Shown here: piece after piece, positions 6,177-12,752 of the stretch
Layout: each line of letters opens with the position of its first letter
Position numbering within the stretch: position 1 is the stretch's first letter
From: Mediterranea massiliensis
Lineage (GTDB): Bacteria > Bacteroidota > Bacteroidia > Bacteroidales > Bacteroidaceae
DNA length: 12,752 nt
Assembly: GCA_958402075.1 (NCBI GenBank)
Contig: CATXSD010000070.1
Span: 1-12,752 of the forward strand
Reading direction: 5' to 3'
Notes under the pieces: model-generated
Told to the model about the DNA's origin: nothing
Database searches by the model: none
Seen by the model: only the letters and a program-made list of their open reading frames with translations
Made by a program: the position numbers and the translations under genes

Positions 6177-8027
6177 ATGGCAAACGACATGATGGTCAAA
6201 GACCTGGACGAAGTGGTAGTACGCTTCTCCGGCGACTCCGGTGACGGAATGCAGCTCGCCGGCAACATCTTTTCAACAGTTTCGGCTACGGTGGGAAACG
6301 ACATCAGTACCTTTCCCGACTATCCGGCAGACATCCGCGCCCCGCAAGGTTCACTGACGGGCGTCTCCGGCTTCCAAGTGCACATCGGTGCACAGAAGGT
6401 GTACACGCCGGGCGACCAGTGCGACGTACTGGTAGCCATGAACGCAGCCGCACTGAAGACTCAATACAAGTTCGTCAAACCCAACGGAACCATTATCATC
6501 GATACCGACGCGTTCCAAAAATCGGACCTCGACAAGGCCGCCTTCAAGACCGACAACCCCATTGAGGAAATGGGCATCAAACAAGAAGTGATCGCCGCCT
6601 CCATCACCACGATGGTGAAGGACTGCCTGGCCGACACGGGCATGGACAACAAGTCCATTCTGAAATGCCGCAACATGTTTGCCGTCGGCCTGGTGTGCTG
6701 GCTCTTCGACCGCGACCTCAAGATTGCCGAGGACTTTATCCATGAAAAATTCGGCAAGAAGCCCCAAGTGGCGGAAGCCAACATCAAAGTCATCCACGCC
6801 GGATGGGACTACGGACACAATACGCATGCCTCCATCGCACACGCCACCTGCCGCATCGAGAGCAAGGTGAAGACGCCCGGACGCTACATGGACATCACCG
6901 GCAACAAGGCAACCGCCTACGGCTTCATCGCTGCCGCCGAGAAAGCCGGACTGAAGCTGTTCCTCGGCTCCTACCCCATCACCCCGGCCACCGACGTGCT
7001 GCATGAGCTGTCCAAGCACAAGTCACTGGGCGTGATGACCGTACAATGCGAAGACGAAATTTCGGGCTGTGCCACTGCCATCGGTGCCTCGTTTGCCGGA
7101 GCGCTGGCCGTAACCTCTACTTCGGGTCCCGGCGTCTGCCTGAAGTCCGAAGCCATGAACCTGGCCGTCATCACCGAGCTGCCCCTTGTCGTACTCGACG
7201 TACAGCGCGGCGGCCCCTCCACCGGTCTGCCCACCAAGTCGGAACAGACCGACCTGCTGCAGGCCCTCTTCGGCCGCAACGGCGAAAGCCCCATGCCGGT
7301 CATTGCCGCCACATCGCCCACCAACTGCTTCGACGCAGCCTATATGGCCAGCAAGATTGCCCTGGAGCACATGACGCCCGTCGTGCTGCTGACCGACGGC
7401 TACGTGGCCAACGGCTCGGGTGCCTGGAAGCTGCCCAAGCTGGCCGAATATCCCGCCATCAACCCGCCTTATGCCCCCGCCGAAATGAAGGACAACTATA
7501 CGCCCTACCGCCGCAACCCCGAAACCGGTGTACGCTACTGGGCCATCCCCGGACGCGAAGGCTACATGCACATTCTGGGCGGACTGGAAAAGGACAGCAA
7601 CACGGGTGCCATCTCTACCGACCCGGAGAACCATAACCTGATGTGCCACCTGCGTGCCGAGAAGGTTGCCAAGATACCCGTACCCGACGTTCAGGTACAA
7701 GGCTGTGCCGATGATGCCGACCTGCTCATCGTGGGATTCGGAGGTACATACGGACACCTCTACTCGGCCATGGACGAAATGATCAAAGCCGGCAAGAAGG
7801 TGGCCCTGGCCCACTTCAGCTACCTGAACCCGCTGCCCAAGAACACAGCAGAAGTACTGAAGCGCTACAAGAAGGTGGTCGTGGCCGAGCAGAACCTGGG
7901 ACAGTTTGCCGCCTACCTGCGCATGAAGGTGGACAACTTCACTCCCTACCAGTACAACGAAGTGAAGGGACAGCCCTTCGTCGTAGCCGAACTGGTCAAG
8001 GCATTCAACGAAATCATTAACCAATAA
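6177..8027 (+). CDS. korA: 2-oxoacid:ferredoxin oxidoreductase, fused gamma-alpha subunit (probably 2-oxoglutarate, KorA)
   Basis: This 616-aa subunit, with KorB, interconverts a 2-oxoacid plus CoA with an acyl-CoA, CO2 and reduced ferredoxin in the cytoplasm. The N-terminal gamma domain (about residues 10-220) begins VVRFSGDSGDGMQLAGN. The alpha/pyrimidine-binding domain (about 245-420) carries GSYPITPATDVLHEL (264-278), STSGPG (314-319), the following SEAMNLA (324-330), and QRGGPSTGLPTKSEQTDLLQ (343-362). A C-terminal domain (about 510-616) includes ADLLIVGFGGTYG. This gamma-alpha fusion is the usual Kor layout. In Bacteroides the enzyme is thought to supply 2-oxoglutarate by reductive carboxylation of succinyl-CoA, and I infer the same here. 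A branched-chain or other 2-oxoacid substrate is not excluded. The start at 6177 has an AT-rich leader without a Shine-Dalgarno sequence. KorB follows after 19 bases. Confidence 0.93.
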   Translation: MANDMMVKDLDEVVVRFSGDSGDGMQLAGNIFSTVSATVGNDISTFPDYPADIRAPQGSLTGVSGFQVHIGAQKVYTPGDQCDVLVAMNAAALKTQYKFVKPNGTIIIDTDAFQKSDLDKAAFKTDNPIEEMGIKQEVIAASITTMVKDCLADTGMDNKSILKCRNMFAVGLVCWLFDRDLKIAEDFIHEKFGKKPQVAEANIKVIHAGWDYGHNTHASIAHATCRIESKVKTPGRYMDITGNKATAYGFIAAAEKAGLKLFLGSYPITPATDVLHELSKHKSLGVMTVQCEDEISGCATAIGASFAGALAVTSTSGPGVCLKSEAMNLAVITELPLVVLDVQRGGPSTGLPTKSEQTDLLQALFGRNGESPMPVIAATSPTNCFDAAYMASKIALEHMTPVVLLTDGYVANGSGAWKLPKLAEYPAINPPYAPAEMKDNYTPYRRNPETGVRYWAIPGREGYMHILGGLEKDSNTGAISTDPENHNLMCHLRAEKVAKIPVPDVQVQGCADDADLLIVGFGGTYGHLYSAMDEMIKAGKKVALAHFSYLNPLPKNTAEVLKRYKKVVVAEQNLGQFAAYLRMKVDNFTPYQYNEVKGQPFVVAELVKAFNEIINQ

Positions 8028-8031
8028 AATC

Positions 8032-8038
8032 GAGGAGG
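8032..8038 (+). promoter_or_regulatory. Strong Shine-Dalgarno site for korB
   Basis: GAGGAGG sits 8 bases before the korB ATG, inside the 19-base korA-korB gap. Most other starts in the window have A/T-rich leaders without this motif, so it fixes the korB start and suggests independent ribosome loading on the second gene. Confidence 0.75.
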
Positions 8039-8046
8039 ACACATTT

Positions 8047-9051
8047 ATGAACGAATATACAGCAAAAGACTTCAAGAAAGGACAACCCCGCTGGTGTCCG
8101 GGCTGCGGCGACCACTTCTTCCTGGCCTCCCTGCACAAGGCCATGGCCGAAATCGGCAAGGCTCCCTGGGAAACGGCCGTCATCTCCGGTATCGGCTGCT
8201 CCAGCCGCCTGCCCTACTACATGAATACCTACGCCATGCAGACCATCCACGGCCGTGCGGCCGCCATCTCTACAGGTGCCAAGGTAGTTAATCCCAACCT
8301 GGCCATCTGGCAGATTTCGGGCGACGGCGACGGACTGGCCATCGGCGGAAACCACTTCATCCACGCCGTGCGCCGCAACATCGACCTGAACATGATTCTG
8401 CTGAACAACCGCATCTACGGCCTGACCAAAGGACAATACTCGCCGACGTCGCCCCGCGGCTTCGTCAGCAAGTCGTCGCCCTACGGCACCGTGGAAGATC
8501 CCTTCCACCCCGCCGAGCTGTGCTTCGGTGCCCGCGGACGCTTCTTCGCCCGCGCCGTGGCTACGGATGCTGCCGGTACGGTAGAGATTCTGAAGGCCGC
8601 CTACAACCATAAGGGCGCCGCCGTCTGCGAAATCCTCCAGAACTGCGTCATCTTCAACAACGGTACGCACGACTCCGTCTACAACAAGGAAGGCCGCGCC
8701 AAGAACGCCATCTATCTGGAACACGGCCAACCGATGATTTTCGGCGAGAACCGCGAGTACGGCCTCATGCAGGAAGGCTTCGGTCTGAAAGTCGTGAAGC
8801 TGGGCGAAAACGGCATCACCGAGAAAGACATCCTGGTGCACGACGCCCACTGCATGGACAACACCCTGCAGCTGAAGCTCGCGCTGATGGAAGGGCCGGA
8901 CTTCCCCATCGCCCTCGGCGTGATTCGCGACGTGGACGAACCTACCTATGATGAAGCCGTACATGCCCAGATCGAAGAGGTCAGTGCCAAGAAGAACTAT
9001 CATAACTTCGAAGAACTGCTGATGACCAACGATACCTGGGAGGTGAAGTAA
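8047..9051 (+). CDS. korB: 2-oxoacid:ferredoxin oxidoreductase, beta subunit (KorB, TPP- and Fe-S-binding)
   Basis: This 334-aa catalytic subunit binds thiamine diphosphate and one [4Fe-4S] cluster. WCPGCGDHF (residues 16-24) supplies Cys17 and Cys20, GIGCSSRLPYY (48-58) supplies Cys51, and LQNC supplies Cys200. These are the four cysteines expected in this family. The TPP/Mg motif is GDGDGLAIGGNHF (92-104), with the downstream LLNNRIYGLTKGQ (118-130). The length is normal and the gene looks intact. No ferredoxin-like delta subunit is encoded on either side in this window, so the electron partner must be encoded elsewhere. It pairs with korA, follows a strong Shine-Dalgarno site and is closed by a strong terminator, so korAB is a two-gene operon. 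The 2-oxoglutarate assignment is by overall resemblance; the enzyme class is firm. Confidence 0.94.
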   Translation: MNEYTAKDFKKGQPRWCPGCGDHFFLASLHKAMAEIGKAPWETAVISGIGCSSRLPYYMNTYAMQTIHGRAAAISTGAKVVNPNLAIWQISGDGDGLAIGGNHFIHAVRRNIDLNMILLNNRIYGLTKGQYSPTSPRGFVSKSSPYGTVEDPFHPAELCFGARGRFFARAVATDAAGTVEILKAAYNHKGAAVCEILQNCVIFNNGTHDSVYNKEGRAKNAIYLEHGQPMIFGENREYGLMQEGFGLKVVKLGENGITEKDILVHDAHCMDNTLQLKLALMEGPDFPIALGVIRDVDEPTYDEAVHAQIEEVSAKKNYHNFEELLMTNDTWEVK

Positions 9052-9073
9052 CACGCAACCATCTGCTATAAAC

Positions 9074-9118
9074 CTCAGGCACGGACGCTCCACAGGCGTT
9101 CCGTGCCTGAGTTCTTTA
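9074..9118 (+). terminator. Intrinsic terminator of korAB
   Basis: CTCAGGCACGGA (9074-9085) pairs perfectly with TCCGTGCCTGAG (9100-9111). CGC/GCG can extend the stem inward around one bulged T, and TTCTTTA follows. It begins 22 bases after the korB stop codon and should isolate korAB from the susC locus. Confidence 0.9.
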
Positions 9119-9136
9119 TATCCACCTGTAGAATAA

Positions 9137-9168
9137 TTCCACACTTTCCATCCTGCTTTCCACACTTT
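9137..9168 (+). repeat. Two 11-bp direct repeats 21 bp apart upstream of susC (putative activator site)
   Basis: TTCCACACTTT occurs at 9137-9147 and again at 9158-9168. The start-to-start distance is exactly 21 bp, two helical turns, which suits a dimeric or tandem DNA-binding regulator touching one face of the DNA. It lies about 125-155 bases before the susC start and well after the korB terminator. No regulator gene is in the window, so the binding protein is unknown. Confidence 0.5.
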
Positions 9169-9243
9169 TTCCTACGACTTTGCAGTTTTCAGATTCCCAT
9201 TAAACACTATCTATCAACTACTTGAACACGTCCACATCCGGTT

Positions 9244-9258
9244 TGGCATATAGTTTGC
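9244..9258 (+). promoter_or_regulatory. Putative sigma-54-like -24/-12 promoter of susC
   Basis: TGGCAT (9244-9249), five bases, then TTGC (9255-9258) differs by one base from TGGCAC-N5-TTGC. The invariant GG (9245-9246) and GC (9257-9258) are exactly 10 bases apart. Transcription would start near 9270, leaving a leader of about 24 bases. No proper TAnnTTTG box is present; the nearest, TATAGTTTG (9249-9257), has one base too many. Whether this organism uses RpoN here is inference. Confidence 0.4.
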
Positions 9259-9293
9259 GTTTATTATAATATTCAATAATACCAACAGCAAAT

Positions 9294-12200
9294 ATGAAAA
9301 ACCAAACCATTACCCGAATCAGGTGGGCAGCAATCTTCATTTCAATGTTATCGCTGCCACTTTACCTGCCCGCACAACGGACCGCTTCCGTTCCTCCCCA
9401 AGGACATGAAACGAGTATCACGCCGGGCGAAAACACACCAGAAAACGAGCCCCCCAAAAGAATCGAAGGTACCGTAACCGATGAACAGGGCATGCCCATC
9501 ATCGGTGCCACAGTCAGCGTCAAAGGCCATCCGGATATTGGCGTTACAACCGACATCGACGGCAAATTCTCACTGGAAGTGGCCCCGCGCACCATCCTCG
9601 TCATCGCCTACCTGGGCTACAACACCCAGGAGACCAGAGTGACCCAGCGCATTTCCACCTACAACATCATCTTGAAAGAAGACAACCAAATGCTCGAAGA
9701 AGTAGTGGTGGTAGGATATGGTACCGTCAAGAAGAGCGACCTGACCGGATCGGTATCGACCGTAGGAACCCGCAGCTTTGAAACCCAGCCGGTCAAGAAC
9801 GTTTCCCAAATCCTGCAAGGCCGTACGGCCGGCGTGGAAGTGACCAATGCCAGCGGTATGCCCGGCTCGGGAGCCAAGGTGAGAATCCGAGGAACGACTT
9901 CCATCAACAAGAGCAGTGACCCGCTTTACGTCATCGACGGCATCATCTCGTCGAGCGGACTCGACGGGCTGAACCCGCAGGACATCCAGTCCATGGAGGT
10001 GCTGAAGGATGCATCGTCTACCGCCATCTACGGTTCGCGCGGTGCCAACGGAGTCATCCTTGTCACCACCCGTAACGGACAGGAAGGACGTCCCAAAATG
10101 ACCTTCGATGCCCAGATAGGACTGGCGGCCGTCCGGAAGGACTATGACTTGCTCAGCCCATACGAATATGCTCTGGCTCTGAACGACATCCGTGGTTCAC
10201 AAACCATTTCAGCCGAAGACCTGGAGGCTTACAAAAACGGGACGAAAGGCATCAACTGGGTAGACCTCATGACCCGCACGGCAGTGACCCAAGACTACAG
10301 CGTAGGCATCTCGGGAGGTACGGAAAAGGTGAAATACCTCCTGTCGGGCAACGTGCTCGACCAGGAAGCCGTCACCATCAACTCCCAATACAAACGCTAC
10401 GGCTTCCGCGCGAACATCAATGCCGACCTGCGACCGTGGCTGTCCATCTCAACCCGCCTGAATACCGCCATCATCCATCAGGAGAACGGAGCGCCCAGCT
10501 GGTTCCACGTGCTCAACTTCTCGCCTACCATGGAGCTGCGCGACCCCGAAACGGGTATCTACAACAACGACCCCTACAACATCGGAACGGGCAACAATCC
10601 CTATGGCGTAGCCATGGAAAACTACAGCGACTCCTACAGCTACAACGTCAACGCCAACCTGACGTTGCTCTTCAAGATAGCCAAGGGACTGACATTCTCC
10701 GTACAAGGCGGATATGACTACGACCACAGCCCGTCCTATTCGTTCAGTTCCAAGCTGGTGGCGCCCGGTGCCATCAACAGCATGAACAACAGCAGCAGCC
10801 TGCACCGTTACTGGCAGAACACCAACAACCTGAGTTATCTGGGAGAATTCGGTGACCACACCCTGTCGGCCACAGCCGTATGGGAAATCAGTCACAGCAT
10901 CGACACGGGACTCAGCGCCGGAGGCTCGAACCTGAACAATGAAAGTGTGGGCTACTGGAACATCGGCAATGCCGCCGTACGCACCGAAAGCAATTCGTAC
11001 GTCGAATCGTCCCTCGCTTCGGGCATCGTCCGCCTGGGCTACGACTACAAGAAGCGCTACTTCCTCACGGCCTCCCTCCGTGCCGACGGCTCGTCGAAGT
11101 TCCAGAAGAACCACCGGTGGGGCTGGTTCCCCTCGGCAGCAATCGCCTGGGACATCGCCCAAGAGAAGTTTATGGAAAACCAGCGTATCCTGAAACAGTT
11201 GAAGCTGCGCGCCAGCTACGGTGTCACCGGCAACGAGGCCATCTCGGCCTACAGCACGCTGGGCATGCTTTCGAGTACCAGCTATGGCTGGGGAACCACT
11301 ACCGGATATACAGGCTACTGGGGCAACCAGTTCGCCACTCCCGATCTGACTTGGGAAAAGACCTATCAATACGATGTAGGTCTTGACCTGAGCCTCTTCG
11401 GCGTGGACCTCACAGTGGACTGGTTCAAGAAACGTACGGTCGACCTGCTCTTCCAAAAACAAGTTCCCCGCTACAACGGCGGCGGTACCTACTGGGTGAA
11501 CCAGGGCAAGCTGAACAATACCGGTGTCGAATTTTCGCTGAGCACCTTCCCGGTGAAAAGCACCGTCGTATGGGAAACCAGCTTTAACGCCGCCTACGTA
11601 AAGAATGAAGTGGTGGACCTGGCCGGCAACGACTTCGTGCTCAGTGCCAACTACAGCGACCTGGGCGGTGCCATGCAGATCATGAAGCCCGGCTATCCGT
11701 TAGGCTCCTTCTACGTTTACCAGTGGAAGGGATTTGATGAAAACGGAGCCAACCTTTACCAGAAAGCCGACGGAACACTGACCACCTCGCCCACCTCGGA
11801 CGACCTTGTCATCAAAGGACAGGCCAGTCCCAAATGGACACTGGGATGGAACAATACGCTGACGTGGAAGAACTGGACATTGAACGTGTTCTTCAACGCA
11901 GCCACCGGATACAACCGACTGAACATTAGCCGTTTTACCACGGCCTCGATGAGCGGTGTGTCGCGCTTCATCACCTTGCGTGATGCCTACTTCAAGGGAT
12001 GGGACTACGTCGCCAACAAAGCCGAAGCCCTTTATCCCAGCATCACCAACACCGACAACAAGAGTTATGCCAACTCCGACTTCTGGCTGGAAGACGCTTC
12101 GTTCATCAAGCTGAAGAACATCAGTCTGTCCTACAACATCCCGCGCAAGCTGGCCAAGTTTGCCGGTATACAGCTGACCGTCAGCGCGCAAGACCTCCTG

Positions 12201-12317
12201 ACCATTACCAAATACAAAGGCATGGACCCTGAAGTGTACTCCAGCTACGACGGACTGGACTATGGTGCCTATCCCATTCCCCGTACATTCACCTTTGCCG
12301 TGAAACTCAGATTCTAA
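9294..12317 (+). CDS. SusC/RagA family TonB-linked outer membrane transporter
   Basis: This 1007-aa outer-membrane transporter imports oligosaccharides or other nutrients with a SusD-type lipoprotein lid, driven by TonB. In order it has: a signal peptide (about residues 1-28, ending LYLPAQ); a Pro/Glu-rich linker (29-56); a carboxypeptidase-regulatory-like domain (about 57-128, from IEGTVTDEQGMPIIGATVSVKG); the TonB-box region EEVVVVGYGTVKKSDLTG (135-152); the plug, with DPLYVIDGI (209-217) and the SusC signature YGSRGANGVILVTTRNG (246-262); and a 22-strand-type barrel to the C-terminal VKLRF, with a terminal Phe as in outer-membrane proteins. No STN domain is seen before the regulatory-like domain, so anti-sigma signalling of the FecA type is unlikely. 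The start at 9294 gives a good signal peptide but has no Shine-Dalgarno sequence. The SusD partner follows after 19 bases. The substrate cannot be read from the sequence. Confidence 0.96.
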   Translation: MKNQTITRIRWAAIFISMLSLPLYLPAQRTASVPPQGHETSITPGENTPENEPPKRIEGTVTDEQGMPIIGATVSVKGHPDIGVTTDIDGKFSLEVAPRTILVIAYLGYNTQETRVTQRISTYNIILKEDNQMLEEVVVVGYGTVKKSDLTGSVSTVGTRSFETQPVKNVSQILQGRTAGVEVTNASGMPGSGAKVRIRGTTSINKSSDPLYVIDGIISSSGLDGLNPQDIQSMEVLKDASSTAIYGSRGANGVILVTTRNGQEGRPKMTFDAQIGLAAVRKDYDLLSPYEYALALNDIRGSQTISAEDLEAYKNGTKGINWVDLMTRTAVTQDYSVGISGGTEKVKYLLSGNVLDQEAVTINSQYKRYGFRANINADLRPWLSISTRLNTAIIHQENGAPSWFHVLNFSPTMELRDPETGIYNNDPYNIGTGNNPYGVAMENYSDSYSYNVNANLTLLFKIAKGLTFSVQGGYDYDHSPSYSFSSKLVAPGAINSMNNSSSLHRYWQNTNNLSYLGEFGDHTLSATAVWEISHSIDTGLSAGGSNLNNESVGYWNIGNAAVRTESNSYVESSLASGIVRLGYDYKKRYFLTASLRADGSSKFQKNHRWGWFPSAAIAWDIAQEKFMENQRILKQLKLRASYGVTGNEAISAYSTLGMLSSTSYGWGTTTGYTGYWGNQFATPDLTWEKTYQYDVGLDLSLFGVDLTVDWFKKRTVDLLFQKQVPRYNGGGTYWVNQGKLNNTGVEFSLSTFPVKSTVVWETSFNAAYVKNEVVDLAGNDFVLSANYSDLGGAMQIMKPGYPLGSFYVYQWKGFDENGANLYQKADGTLTTSPTSDDLVIKGQASPKWTLGWNNTLTWKNWTLNVFFNAATGYNRLNISRFTTASMSGVSRFITLRDAYFKGWDYVANKAEALYPSITNTDNKSYANSDFWLEDASFIKLKNISLSYNIPRKLAKFAGIQLTVSAQDLLTITKYKGMDPEVYSSYDGLDYGAYPIPRTFTFAVKLRF

Positions 12318-12336
12318 CCACTAAAAGAAAAAGGAC

Positions 12337-12752
12337 ATGAAAATTCATTCGTACATCAAACATATATTCCTGGCAGCCACAATGGTCCTCGGCCTCTCGG
12401 CCTGCGAGGACTTCCTGACCGAGAAACCTTACGGCCAACTGACCTCCGAAGGTTTCTTCAGCAGCAAAGAAGACCTGGATGCATCACTCAACTCCCTCTA
12501 CTCTGTCGTGGCCACTTCGCAGGGACAGAACAATTACTGCGGCACCAACTTCCTGGCCGGCGACGACATCTCCACCCATCCGGCAAGCAACAAACAGCCT
12601 CTGCGCGAACATGACCAATACAGCGTCGCCGACAACAACTCGTGGCTGGTGAGCATGTGGGAGCAGCGCTACAAGGTCATCAAGGCCGCCAACTTCATCA
12701 TCAACAACGCCGAACGCACGCCCGACGTCAGTGCCGAGGACATCAAGCAGGC
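12337..12752 (+). CDS. SusD/RagB family surface lipoprotein (3'-truncated by window edge)
   Basis: This is the start of the nutrient-binding lipoprotein that caps the SusC barrel at the cell surface. The frame is open to the window end, with 138 codons visible and no stop. The first residues are MKIHSYIKHIFLAATMVLGL, followed by SACEDFLTEKP. That is a lipoprotein signal peptide with lipobox LSAC and lipidated Cys23, followed by the acidic DFLTEKP stretch typical of SusD mature N-termini. The next part, LTSEGFFSSKEDLDASLNSLYSVV and then WLVSMWEQRYKVIKAANFIINNAE, matches the SusD helical start (the W..Y..I..AN pattern). The ATG at 12337 is 19 bases after the susC stop and follows AAAAGGA closely. 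It is co-transcribed with susC. The remaining roughly three quarters of the gene, and any enzymes after it, lie beyond the window. Confidence 0.93.
   Translation, partial: MKIHSYIKHIFLAATMVLGLSACEDFLTEKPYGQLTSEGFFSSKEDLDASLNSLYSVVATSQGQNNYCGTNFLAGDDISTHPASNKQPLREHDQYSVADNNSWLVSMWEQRYKVIKAANFIINNAERTPDVSAEDIKQ

Noticed and set aside
9052..9293. ECF sigma/anti-sigma control of the susC gene
   Set aside because: No sigma or anti-sigma gene lies upstream, and the SusC lacks the STN signalling domain normally involved.
10449..11462. Minus-strand open frame of 337 codons opposite susC
   Set aside because: It is the shadow of the barrel region of SusC, with no recognisable domain or start signals.

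Overview
The window looks like a chromosomal segment from a member of the Bacteroidales (Bacteroides/Phocaeicola-like). This rests on a SusC/SusD pair, a SecD-SecF fusion, promoter boxes resembling the Bacteroidetes -33/-7 type (TTTG ... TAnnTTTG), AT-rich leaders mostly without Shine-Dalgarno sequences, and coding DNA that is GC-rich at third positions beside AT-rich intergenic DNA. The species cannot be named from the sequence alone.

Layout. (1) Bases 1-2468: a tight plus-strand cluster holding the 3' part of one rhomboid-type intramembrane serine protease, a second complete rhomboid overlapping it by 20 bases, and a membrane-anchored endonuclease/exonuclease/phosphatase (EEP) family protein 10 bases further on. 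(2) Bases 2601-5591: secDF, a single-chain SecD-SecF translocase accessory factor, with its own promoter box and a strong intrinsic terminator. (3) Bases 5592-6176: a non-coding stretch with a 23-bp-period tandem repeat array (about six units, 5696-5833), then a minus-strand tRNA-Arg(CCT) with its own terminator, then back-to-back promoters for the tRNA and for korAB. (4) Bases 6177-9051: korA-korB, a thiamine-diphosphate/Fe-S 2-oxoacid:ferredoxin oxidoreductase, closed by a strong terminator. (5) Bases 9052-9293: an intergenic region with two 11-bp direct repeats exactly 21 bp apart and a sigma-54-like -24/-12 element. (6) Bases 9294-12752: a SusC-type TonB-dependent transporter followed after 19 bases by the 5' part of its SusD-type surface lipoprotein, which runs off the window. 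This is probably the start of a nutrient-uptake locus.

How the genes work together. Regions 1-4 are housekeeping functions: membrane proteolysis, protein export, translation and central carbon/ferredoxin metabolism. Region 6 is accessory glycan or nutrient uptake. SecDF would help export the SusC and SusD precursors, but that is general biology and not a local pathway.

I found no convincing undescribed multi-gene system. The parts most worth a second look are non-coding: the 23-bp repeat array, a 12-nt motif shared by the secDF and korB terminators, and the putative regulatory architecture upstream of susC.
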